Source of the DNA: an uncultured Clostridia bacterium | GTDB taxonomy: Bacteria; Bacillota; Clostridia; TANB77; CAG-508 | DNA: 64,000 nucleotides | Assembly (NCBI GenBank): GCA_934182465.1 | Contig: CAKPRG010000002.1 | Coordinates: 62,001 to 126,000, forward strand | Direction of reading: 5' to 3' | Shown: positions 16,445 to 24,626 of the stretch, piece by piece | Numbering within the stretch: position 1 is the stretch's first letter | Layout: each line of letters starts with the position of its first letter | Program-made: the position numbers and the translations under genes | The notes under the pieces: model-generated | What the model was told of the DNA's origin: nothing | Database searches by the model: none | What the model saw: the letters and a program-made list of their open reading frames with translations, nothing else

Positions 16445-19429
16445 ATGAACGAAAGAAAATTATTTCAAAATGGAATTACATTAATAGCACTAGTAATTTC
16501 AATAATTGTAATGTTAATCTTAGCTGGTGTAAGTTTAAATGCAACAATAGGTGATAATGGAATAATAACTCAAGCACAAAATGCAAATAGGACGTATGCT
16601 ATGTCTGTATTGGAAGAGTTTTTACAGGAAAAATATGTAGAGTTATATAATAAAATGGATACACAATCAACAGAAATAGATTATTTATTAAATGAGTTGA
16701 GTACCAAAAAATATATACAAAAATCAAAAAGTGGAGATTATTTTTTTCTAGATGCTAATACAGGAAATGCGTATTATTTTATTGAAAAAAGTGAATTACC
16801 AGATGACATAAAGAGCATTTTACCAGGTGGAGATACTTCTTTAAGTGGAAATAGTATTTGGACAGAATTTGATGATATATATGGAATTACATCAGATTTA
16901 AAAGTATATTATTGCTCAAATGGTAGTGAATCGAGAATAGGTGCTGAAGATGAAAATATAAATGTAAATTTAAAAGATAAAAAAGTTTTAGGTATGGAAC
17001 AAGGATCAGATTGGGCAAAAGCTATGGGATTTGATAAAAATGTTACATTACAAGATTTAACAACTGTAACAGAATTGACAGTAACAGATAGTAATTTAGA
17101 TTTGAAACTTGCTTATAATTTAGGTAAATTAACTAAATTAACTTTTAAAAATGTGAAAAAAGCAGATTTATCTGGCTTGGGAGAAGTATCGTCTTTGCAA
17201 TATGTTATGTTTGAAAAATCAGAAATTGATGATTATAGTGCATTAAGTGAATGCAAAAATTTAAAACATTTATATTTATATTTACCATCTACAATGGAAG
17301 AAAAAAATGCTAATTTACAAGTTGCAAATTTATGTGATTCAAATAAAGGAATAGGAAAAGCAGAATTATCAAAATTAGAATATTTTGGAGTTTTTGGTGT
17401 TGATGAAACTTATAGAGAGATAGAATTTTCAAATTATATAGGAAAATATTCAAATATATCAAAAGTTTCTGATATTAGTCCTTTGGAGAATTTACAATCA
17501 AAAAAATATATTAAATACCTATTTTTAAATGGTACAAGTATAAAGAATTTGAAGGCTTTAAAAGATTTTTCTAATTTAGAAATAATTGTTATGCATAATA
17601 TTAATGGATACGAAAATTTTGAAGGAATTTCAAATAAAAGTAATTTGAAAAAAATTTACGCACAATATGGTTCATCATATAATTTATATGGCCTTGAAAA
17701 TAATGGACAATTAAATTATTTAAGACTTAGCTATGATAAAAATTTAACAACGCTTAGTGGAATAAATAATTGTAATAATTTAAAAACAATATATGCAGAT
17801 GGTTGTAATCTGGGATTAAATGAAGATAGTACTAATAGTACGGAACAAGATGCCTTATATTCAATAAAAGACTTGAATCTAAATATTATTAATTTAGAGA
17901 ATAATCAACTAAAATGGGTTGGATATTTAAAAAAATCAACTGATGTAAAAAGCTTATATTTAAATGGAAATAATAATATTGTTGGAGATAGTTTAGTTGA
18001 AATTGCAAATCTTATAAAAAAATGTGGAAATAATCAAACTTATCCAAGTAAATATTCATTATTATTATTAGATGATAGTACAACTAACTTATCCTTGAAA
18101 TCGGAGAATGTTAATGTAGATAATTTTAAAACGCTAAAAGGAAAAAGTATAATAAAATTAGACTTGCAAAATTTAAAATTGACTAGAACATCTGGAAATA
18201 TTGAAGTTGCAATAAATGAAAATGAATATAACGAAATATTAAATGATGTATTAGCAACACTTACAAAAATGAAATATTTAAATTTAAATGACATTTCAGG
18301 ATTAAACACAATAAGTTTTGTGACTAATATGAATGAATTGTGTGAAATTTGTTTAGAAAATACGAATGTTACCACAGGTACAAAAGATGCAAGAGGAAAA
18401 GATACTGGTCTTGAGTTATTAAACAATATAGAAACAATGCGTAGTTTATCTATTAATAATAATAGTATTGATTTATCTAAAATAACACAAACTTTAAATA
18501 GATTTAGAAGTGGTTATCATAGTGATTATAACTATTTTAATAATATATATGCATTAAAATGTACTATAGAAAATTTAAAAACTTTAAATAATCCAAATTG
18601 CGAATTAGATAACTTATGTTTAACAAGCTTTCCAGCTGGAGAAATTGTAGATTTAAGTAACTGTATAACTTTAAAATCATATTCTTCAATATATGAAAGA
18701 CATCAAGGAAATGTGAAGTTACCAAACTCTGTAGAAAAAATATATTTGGATACTTCTTATATATATGGGAACTTTCCAAAAAACTTAAAATCTATATATT
18801 TTCATGGTACTTTAGAAAATGATGTTTTAAAAAATTTATCTCAAAATTGCATGTATTTAGAGTCAATACAAACAGACTGTAATAATGTGACCGATTTAAG
18901 TAGCTTAACAACAGCAGTATTTAAAAATACACTGCAAATATTGAAACTAAAAGGTGATTCATCACATCAAGAAAAGCCTCGTACTTTAAAGAATTTAAAT
19001 GGATTAGATGGATTTAATAAATTACAAACATTACATATAGAATATAGTGAATTAGGTGATATTACAGGTCTAAAAAATTGTACAGAATTAAAGACTTTAA
19101 TAATAAAGAAATCTAAACTTAAAGACATTTCTAGTTTAATTAATTTTAATTCTATAGAGGAGATATATTTAGATGAAAATAGTATTGGATCTTTACATGG
19201 AATTGAAAATTTAGTTAATTTGAAAATTTTAAGTATAACAAATAATGCAATAGGAGATCTAACTCAATATGAAGATAATGGAACAAAAACTGTTACAAAT
19301 GCTTCTATAGTAGCAAAATTACATACATCAAATGGTGGAAACCTTAAAAAGATATATTTGGACAATAATCCAATTACTGAAGTGAGTGAAATATCTAAAT
19401 TAAAATGGGAAGATAAAAATGGATTTTAA
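16445..19429 (+). CDS. Prepilin-like leucine-rich-repeat surface protein, cassette 5
   Basis: 994 residues, ATG 16445 behind TAGGAGGAAAG. MNERKLFQN, then G10-ITLIALV (prepilin-like) and GDNGIITQAQNA. The shared domain (AYYFIEKSELPDDIK...GGDTSLSG...DIYGITSDLKVYYC) is followed by LRRs, with the clearest blocks near residues 320-480 and 850-940. The C-terminus is LKWEDKNGF, as in LRR3. No small partner gene follows. The leader and first ~30 codons are identical at the DNA level to cassette 6, then the genes diverge sharply, which suggests recent duplication or gene conversion of the 5' part. OFF in this assembly. Confidence 0.85.
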   Translation: MNERKLFQNGITLIALVISIIVMLILAGVSLNATIGDNGIITQAQNANRTYAMSVLEEFLQEKYVELYNKMDTQSTEIDYLLNELSTKKYIQKSKSGDYFFLDANTGNAYYFIEKSELPDDIKSILPGGDTSLSGNSIWTEFDDIYGITSDLKVYYCSNGSESRIGAEDENINVNLKDKKVLGMEQGSDWAKAMGFDKNVTLQDLTTVTELTVTDSNLDLKLAYNLGKLTKLTFKNVKKADLSGLGEVSSLQYVMFEKSEIDDYSALSECKNLKHLYLYLPSTMEEKNANLQVANLCDSNKGIGKAELSKLEYFGVFGVDETYREIEFSNYIGKYSNISKVSDISPLENLQSKKYIKYLFLNGTSIKNLKALKDFSNLEIIVMHNINGYENFEGISNKSNLKKIYAQYGSSYNLYGLENNGQLNYLRLSYDKNLTTLSGINNCNNLKTIYADGCNLGLNEDSTNSTEQDALYSIKDLNLNIINLENNQLKWVGYLKKSTDVKSLYLNGNNNIVGDSLVEIANLIKKCGNNQTYPSKYSLLLLDDSTTNLSLKSENVNVDNFKTLKGKSIIKLDLQNLKLTRTSGNIEVAINENEYNEILNDVLATLTKMKYLNLNDISGLNTISFVTNMNELCEICLENTNVTTGTKDARGKDTGLELLNNIETMRSLSINNNSIDLSKITQTLNRFRSGYHSDYNYFNNIYALKCTIENLKTLNNPNCELDNLCLTSFPAGEIVDLSNCITLKSYSSIYERHQGNVKLPNSVEKIYLDTSYIYGNFPKNLKSIYFHGTLENDVLKNLSQNCMYLESIQTDCNNVTDLSSLTTAVFKNTLQILKLKGDSSHQEKPRTLKNLNGLDGFNKLQTLHIEYSELGDITGLKNCTELKTLIIKKSKLKDISSLINFNSIEEIYLDENSIGSLHGIENLVNLKILSITNNAIGDLTQYEDNGTKTVTNASIVAKLHTSNGGNLKKIYLDNNPITEVSEISKLKWEDKNGF

Positions 19430-19514
19430 AATGAAAATAGTCATAAAGAGTTAAGAAAATTTTTAGATATTAAAAATATTTAATCATAAAAAGAAGTGAA
19501 AAATAAAAAACAAT

Positions 19515-19704
19515 CTTTAATTCGCATAATTAAAGATTGTTTTTTATTTGATAAAATTCTATCATTTACTATAGTTTAAGTCAACCGTTTAGATTATAAA
19601 TTTCTTTCTAATTTATAAAAAATGAGAAGCAAAAAAACATGAAAGTATATAAAAATATACTAATTCATGTCTTTCTTTGTTTTCTTTAATTATGCGAATT
19701 AAAG
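19515..19704. promoter_or_regulatory. Invertible promoter segment before cassette 6 (OFF orientation)
   Basis: Inverted sites at 19515-19535 (CTTTAATT-CGCAT-AATTAAAG) and 19684-19704 (spacer ATGCG); 21 of 21 match, extended by one base on each side. Minus-strand promoter TTGACT (19579-19584) and TAGAAT (19556-19561) with 17-base spacer. Hairpin around 19637-19670 faces the gene. The GC-containing spacer makes this pair the clearest proof that the two sites of a pair match each other and not the other pairs. Confidence 0.8.
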
Positions 19705-19737
19705 AAAATCCATAAAAATAAACAAAGAGGAAAGTCA

Positions 19738-19773
19738 ATGACAAAGCTAGATTTAGAAAAAATGAAATTTTAA
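19738..19773 (+). CDS. Leader peptide 6 (MTKLDLEKMKF)
   Basis: 11 codons behind GAGGAAAG; identical to leader peptides 4 and 5. Confidence 0.5.
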   Translation: MTKLDLEKMKF

Positions 19774-19777
19774 TCTA

Positions 19778-19812
19778 AGCACTAATAAATTTTATTAGTG
19801 CTATTTGTGTTT
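19778..19812 (+). terminator. Leader attenuator hairpin 6
   Basis: AGCACTAATAAA / TTTATTAGTGCT arms at 19778-19802, then ATTTGTGTTT. Confidence 0.65.
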
Positions 19813-19940
19813 CAAAAATTCTAAATTTTAAAATTATAAGAAGATAAAAGAAAGAAGAAAAATTATTGACAAGATATTTGCTTGAAATGGTTTTCTTTCG
19901 AGAAAACAAGTATCATTAGATATTTTGTTTTTATGGATTA

Positions 19941-20063
19941 AGGAGAAATATTGATAATTTAATTTAGCTGATAGTAAATTTTGATAGTTGCATTAACTGA
20001 AAATTGCTGTAAAGAGATTAAATATTATAGTATTTCTCCTAACTAATTATAAAAACATAGGAG
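19941..20063 (+). promoter_or_regulatory. SD-sequestering switch, leader 6
   Basis: AGGAGAAATA (19941-19950) pairs with TATTTCTCCT (20031-20040); CTCCTA can alternatively pair with TAGGAG (20058-20063). Confidence 0.6.
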
Positions 20064-20073
20064 GAAAGCACAA

Positions 20074-22902
20074 ATGAACGAAAGAAAATTATTTCAAAAT
20101 GGAATTACATTAATAGCACTAGTAATTTCAATAATTGTAATGTTAATCTTAGCTGGTGTAAGTTTAAATGCAACAATTGGAGATAATGGAATAATAACAC
20201 AAGCACAAAATGTAACAATAGTGCAAAGTTGTGCAGATTTACAAGATTTTTTAAATCAAACATATATAAATGATGAATTAGATGAATTAAATTCTACTAA
20301 TAGTGATGGAACAGAAAAATCACCAGTAGAAAAAATATTTGATAATTATTCAAATTGGTTTTATATAAATGGCGCTAATAATTTTGTTATTCAAGAATAT
20401 TCATATACTAATTCAGATGGAATTACAGAAACAGGTTTTATAAAATTAAGACTAATTAGAAAGAAAAACTTACCAGATGAAATAAGAAAGCAATTAAAAG
20501 TAGGAAATGCAACAGGAAGAAGTGGTTTAGAAGATAGCCAAGATGCTTATGACCAATTAAAAGATGTTTTCGGAGTTACAGGTGATTTACAAGTTTTTTA
20601 TTGCTCTGATGGTATAGGTTCAATACAAGGTGCAAATTTTGCATCATCTGCTTCTAAAGATGCCTATGATGGAACAAAAACAATATACAATTCAAATTCA
20701 AGTGTTGCTAAAGCAATAGCAGAAACAAATGGCACAGATGTTAAGAATTTAAATATGCAAGATTTAAGACAAGTGCAAGAATTAAATATTAGTGATAATT
20801 CAGGAATAACATCATTAGAATTTTTGTATGATTTGCCTAATGTTACAAAATTAAATTTCAAAAATTATACTGGAAGTTTAAATGGAATAGAAAGAGCTTA
20901 TAGATTAAAAAAAGTTTATTTTGAAAATAATGGAAATCAAAATATAGATTATACAAATCTTAGTAAAGCTACAGGAATAACAGAACTTTATGCATATAAT
21001 CCTACAGATAGTGAAATGGAAAAAATGATTGCTGAGATGAGTAAATCAGATTATAGTAATTTAGCTACTTTAGGAATATATGGATACATGAGTTCAGAAT
21101 CTCATAATATTGCAACAGTTGAAGATAATAGTGCACGAACAGCTTTTACGCGAGCTGATTTATTACAAAATTTAACAGCAAATACAAAAAATGCGATAAA
21201 TGTTTTATACATAAATAATAATTCAATAGAAAATCTAAATTTAACAGGTTTTACAAATTTGAGCAAGTTAAGAGCAAACTGTAATAAAATAAAGACAATG
21301 AGTATAAATACAACAAAAACCTTACAAATTGCTTTAAACAATAATGAACTAACAAGTTTAGATTTTATACCTAGCAATTTGAATATTTCATATATATGCT
21401 TAACATCATCGGGTTGTAAAGATTTATCAAGTTTAACAAATAAAAATTTGACAATAAGCAATTTAGTAGATGTCGATTATCCTTTAACATATTTAGATGA
21501 AATTGGAGAAACAAGGACGAATTTATTAACATTTATCAATTCAATTTCTGCAGTAACAATAAATCCAAAATATAATTTATTGCTAACAAATAATGCAGAT
21601 ATTGTTATAGATAGCAATACAAGTGACAATGACTTTAAAGCTTTAAAAGGAAATCAATCAGTACAGAGATTGTATGTAAGCAATAATAAGAAAATTAGTA
21701 ATGATACTTTTCAAGATGTTTTAAGCACATTACCAAACTTAACAGATCTTCGTATAAGAAATACAAATTTAACATCATTGAATTTTATTTCTAAAGATGG
21801 AACTTTTACGCAAAATTCTTTAAAGACAAATGGTTGTGTTAATTTAAGAAATTTAGATATAGTAAATGATAATATAAGTGACTTGTCTATATTAAATAAT
21901 AGTAAATGTAGAATAATATCTTTGTGGTATAATGAATATTTTAATTTAGTAGATTATCAAAATTTAACAACAAGATTATTTAGTGGCTCAGGATTTAATC
22001 CGGAAGGTGGATATTTTTGCACTTCAGGCGGATTATGTTCAACATCAGGAGATACATATAAAACACTGGAAAATTGTACTTTTTTAACAGTTTTAATGAA
22101 TTATGGGACTATGCCTGTCGAAGAAAATATAACAATCGATTTAAGTAATTTATCAAAATTAACAAATTTTTATATTATGTATGTTGGAAATATAAAATTT
22201 ATATTACCACCAAGTGTTACAACTATTTCTAGAATTGATAGTACAGGTAGTCATGATTTTTCAAAATGTACAAATTTAACATCTCTATATTTAACATATG
22301 GTACTTGGAATTTGAAATTTCCAGAGGAAGCATTAAATGCAAATGTTGAATATTATACTAATACAGTTAATAACATGAAAGGAATAAAGAGATTGAATTC
22401 TATAGAAATAGGATATTCAGTTCCATGGTGTACATTTACGGAAATATCTAAAGAAAATAAAACAGTATTACCAGAAACAGAGAGTGTTAATGATGTAACA
22501 TTGATATGTGTTAATGCCAAAAAAATATTACAATGGGTTAATGAAACACAAATTAATAATTCTTTAACAATACAAAAATGTAAATTATATCAAATACCAA
22601 CTCTAAAAGAAGGTTCTAGAATAAAAAGTTTAGTTTTAGATGAAAATGTTATAAGTTCTGTTTATGGAATTAAAAAATATACAGATTTGGAAACATTAAA
22701 TTTAAGTAATAATACTTTATCAAACTACTTTACATATACAGAAAACGGAAAAGCAATTACAAAAAATACATGTGAAGTTATAGCAAGCTTACCAAAATTA
22801 AAAAAAGTATATCTAAATAAAAATGTAGACTTAAATGATTTTAGTGCACTTGAAAAAGCAGGATTTTCAAAAATATCAGAAGGAATTTATATAAGAAAAT
22901 AA
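20074..22902 (+). CDS. Prepilin-like leucine-rich-repeat surface protein, cassette 6
   Basis: 942 residues, ATG 20074 behind TAGGAGGAAAG. MNERKLFQN, then G10-ITLIALV (prepilin-like) and GDNGIITQAQN. The shared domain is more divergent than in the others (IKLRLIRKKNLPDEIRKQLKVG...DVFGVTGDLQVFYC). LRRs follow with irregular spacing. The C-terminus (GFSKISEGIYIRK) lacks the W...NGF tail. The small partner gene follows after 28 bases. Last member of the array: no inversion site is seen after it. Inferred surface adhesin or antigen, OFF in this assembly. Confidence 0.83.
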   Translation: MNERKLFQNGITLIALVISIIVMLILAGVSLNATIGDNGIITQAQNVTIVQSCADLQDFLNQTYINDELDELNSTNSDGTEKSPVEKIFDNYSNWFYINGANNFVIQEYSYTNSDGITETGFIKLRLIRKKNLPDEIRKQLKVGNATGRSGLEDSQDAYDQLKDVFGVTGDLQVFYCSDGIGSIQGANFASSASKDAYDGTKTIYNSNSSVAKAIAETNGTDVKNLNMQDLRQVQELNISDNSGITSLEFLYDLPNVTKLNFKNYTGSLNGIERAYRLKKVYFENNGNQNIDYTNLSKATGITELYAYNPTDSEMEKMIAEMSKSDYSNLATLGIYGYMSSESHNIATVEDNSARTAFTRADLLQNLTANTKNAINVLYINNNSIENLNLTGFTNLSKLRANCNKIKTMSINTTKTLQIALNNNELTSLDFIPSNLNISYICLTSSGCKDLSSLTNKNLTISNLVDVDYPLTYLDEIGETRTNLLTFINSISAVTINPKYNLLLTNNADIVIDSNTSDNDFKALKGNQSVQRLYVSNNKKISNDTFQDVLSTLPNLTDLRIRNTNLTSLNFISKDGTFTQNSLKTNGCVNLRNLDIVNDNISDLSILNNSKCRIISLWYNEYFNLVDYQNLTTRLFSGSGFNPEGGYFCTSGGLCSTSGDTYKTLENCTFLTVLMNYGTMPVEENITIDLSNLSKLTNFYIMYVGNIKFILPPSVTTISRIDSTGSHDFSKCTNLTSLYLTYGTWNLKFPEEALNANVEYYTNTVNNMKGIKRLNSIEIGYSVPWCTFTEISKENKTVLPETESVNDVTLICVNAKKILQWVNETQINNSLTIQKCKLYQIPTLKEGSRIKSLVLDENVISSVYGIKKYTDLETLNLSNNTLSNYFTYTENGKAITKNTCEVIASLPKLKKVYLNKNVDLNDFSALEKAGFSKISEGIYIRK

Positions 22903-22930
22903 AGAAATAACAAAGAAGAGGAATATTAAA

Positions 22931-23212
22931 ATGAAGAAAAAATTGAATTTTATAATTATTACAATTATTATAGTTTTAATTTTAATAATTTGTTTAATAA
23001 AAATAAATAAACCTGTAAAAGATAATAAAGAAATAAAAAATGAAAATATAGAAACAAATCTAAATAATGAAACTGGTATGTACGAAGTATACAATCCAAT
23101 AACAAATGAAATACTAACAACAACAGAATCAGAAGAGGGAGCTAGACTAGAAACAGAATTTTATAAAGAAAATCCAAATTATAAGGCAGAGCCACCTGTT
23201 TCTCCAAATTAA
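22931..23212 (+). CDS. Small single-pass membrane partner protein, cassette 6
   Basis: 93 residues with AAGAGG before the ATG. One membrane segment (FIIITIIIVLILIICLI, residues ~6-22), then MYEVYNPITNEIL and KENPNYKAEPP. Same family as the partners of cassettes 1, 2 and 4. Function unknown; presumably in one transcript with LRR6. Confidence 0.72.
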   Translation: MKKKLNFIIITIIIVLILIICLIKINKPVKDNKEIKNENIETNLNNETGMYEVYNPITNEILTTTESEEGARLETEFYKENPNYKAEPPVSPN

Positions 23213-23215
23213 AAA

Positions 23216-23243
23216 TTGACATTTGAAAAACTTAGTATATAAT
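23216..23243 (+). promoter_or_regulatory. Promoter of the M29 aminopeptidase gene
   Basis: TTGACA at 23216-23221, 16-base spacer, TATAAT at 23238-23243; near-perfect sigma-A consensus immediately behind the LRR array. Confidence 0.7.
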
Positions 23244-23333
23244 AAACGCATAAGAGCAGAATATAGAAGTTTTATTTATATAATACATATATGCTAATAT
23301 TCTAAACCCAAAAGAGAAAGGAATGAAGTTGAA

Positions 23334-24446
23334 ATGGATAATAGAATTAAAATCTTAGCAGAAAATATTGTTAAAAATTCATTAAAAGTTAATCCGGGAG
23401 AAAAAGTTTTAATAGAATATAATGGAGAAAAAGCAATTATTTTCGTAAAAGCTGTTATGCGTGAAATTTATAATGCAAAAGCATATCCTTTTGTTAAAAG
23501 CATAGACGAAAGAATAAAAAGAGAAATGTTACTTGGAGCAAGCAAAGAACAAATTGATTTTATGGCAGAAAAAGATAGTGAATTTATGCAAGCAATGGAT
23601 TGTTATTTAAGAATAGATGCAGATGAAAATACATGTGAATTAGCAGATGTGCCATCAAAACAAATGGAATTATATAGTAAATTTTATGCAGATCCAGTTC
23701 ATTTAAAAGTTAGACTAAATAAAAAATGGTGTATAATGGAATTTCCAACACCAACTTATGCTGCAAATGCAAATATGAGCTTTGAAGCTTTTGAAGACTT
23801 TTTCTATAATGTATGCACATTAGACTACAGTAAAATGAGTAAAGCAATGGACGGATTAAAAGCTTTAATGGAAAAAACTGACAAAGTTCATATAGTTGGA
23901 AAAGGAACAGATTTAACTTTTTCTATAAAAAATATACCTGCAATAAAATGCTGTGGTGAAATGAACATACCAGATGGTGAAATATATACTGCACCAGTAA
24001 AAAATTCTGTAAATGGTACAATTTCATACAATACGCCATCTATTTATGAAGGATTTGAATTTAATAATATTAAATTAACATTTAAAGATGGAAAAATTAT
24101 TGAAGCAACAGCAAATGATAATGAAAAAATTAATAAAATATTTGATACAGATGAAGGAGCTAGATATGTTGGAGAATTTAGCTTTGGAGTAAATCCTTTT
24201 GTAACAAAACCAATGAAAGATATATTATTTGATGAAAAAATAAGAGGTTCAATTCATTTTACACCAGGTTCTTGCTATGAAGATGCATACAATGGAAATG
24301 AATCAGCAATTCACTGGGATCTAGTATATATCCAAACACCAGAATATGGTGGAGGAGAAATCTATTTAGATGATGTTTTAATCAGAAAAGATGGAAAATT
24401 TGTATTGCCAGAATTAGAATGTTTAAATCCAGAAAATTTACTTTAA
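23334..24446 (+). CDS. Aminopeptidase, M29 family (AmpS/AmpT-like)
   Basis: 370 residues, the usual length for family M29, cytoplasmic metallo-aminopeptidases that remove N-terminal residues from peptides with two metal ions. Visible family motifs: CGEMNIPDGEIYTAP (metal-ligand Glu), DEGARYVGEF (metal/catalytic Glu), IHFTPG and AIHWDLVY (metal His and Asp). The start at 23334 (MDNRIKILAENIVKNSL) matches the family N-terminus; the ribosome binding site is GAAAGGAATG upstream. It stands alone with its own promoter and faces ldh. Likely role: general peptide turnover. Confidence 0.9.
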   Translation: MDNRIKILAENIVKNSLKVNPGEKVLIEYNGEKAIIFVKAVMREIYNAKAYPFVKSIDERIKREMLLGASKEQIDFMAEKDSEFMQAMDCYLRIDADENTCELADVPSKQMELYSKFYADPVHLKVRLNKKWCIMEFPTPTYAANANMSFEAFEDFFYNVCTLDYSKMSKAMDGLKALMEKTDKVHIVGKGTDLTFSIKNIPAIKCCGEMNIPDGEIYTAPVKNSVNGTISYNTPSIYEGFEFNNIKLTFKDGKIIEATANDNEKINKIFDTDEGARYVGEFSFGVNPFVTKPMKDILFDEKIRGSIHFTPGSCYEDAYNGNESAIHWDLVYIQTPEYGGGEIYLDDVLIRKDGKFVLPELECLNPENLL

Positions 24447-24453
24447 AACAAAA

Positions 24454-24600
24454 GAGAGAGTTGATATATATTGTTTTGTAATACCGCGTAAGCGATCAAA
24501 CGAGCTACGCGAGTGCGAATGGAGCAATCTTCATATTAAATAAAAAAACGAAGATTGCGACACCAAGGTATGAAAAAACAATTATATTATCAACTCTCTT
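24454..24600. repeat. Long imperfect inverted repeat between convergent genes
   Basis: About 30-base arms starting GAGAGTTGATA (near 24454) and ending TATCAACTCTC (to 24599) enclose a GC-richer core with GCGTAAGCG and an inner hairpin GCAATCTTC / GAAGATTGC (about 24520-24560). It could serve as a bidirectional terminator for the aminopeptidase and ldh genes, and its size and shape also fit a MITE-like element. No target-site duplication was identified. Confidence 0.55.
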
Positions 24601-24626
24601 AATTTATTAAAATAAAAATCAAATTT

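Noticed and set aside
4239..19704. Site pairs A/B as ordinary MITE ends or REP/BIME elements
   Set aside because: MITE ends are conserved between copies; here the spacer bases differ between loci and match only inside each pair, and each segment carries a correctly spaced promoter.
4239..19704. Site pairs A/B as pure RNA kissing loops
   Set aside because: RNA pairing would also give covariation, but it does not explain the promoter pointing away in five copies and towards the gene in cassette 1. Kept as the main alternative to test.
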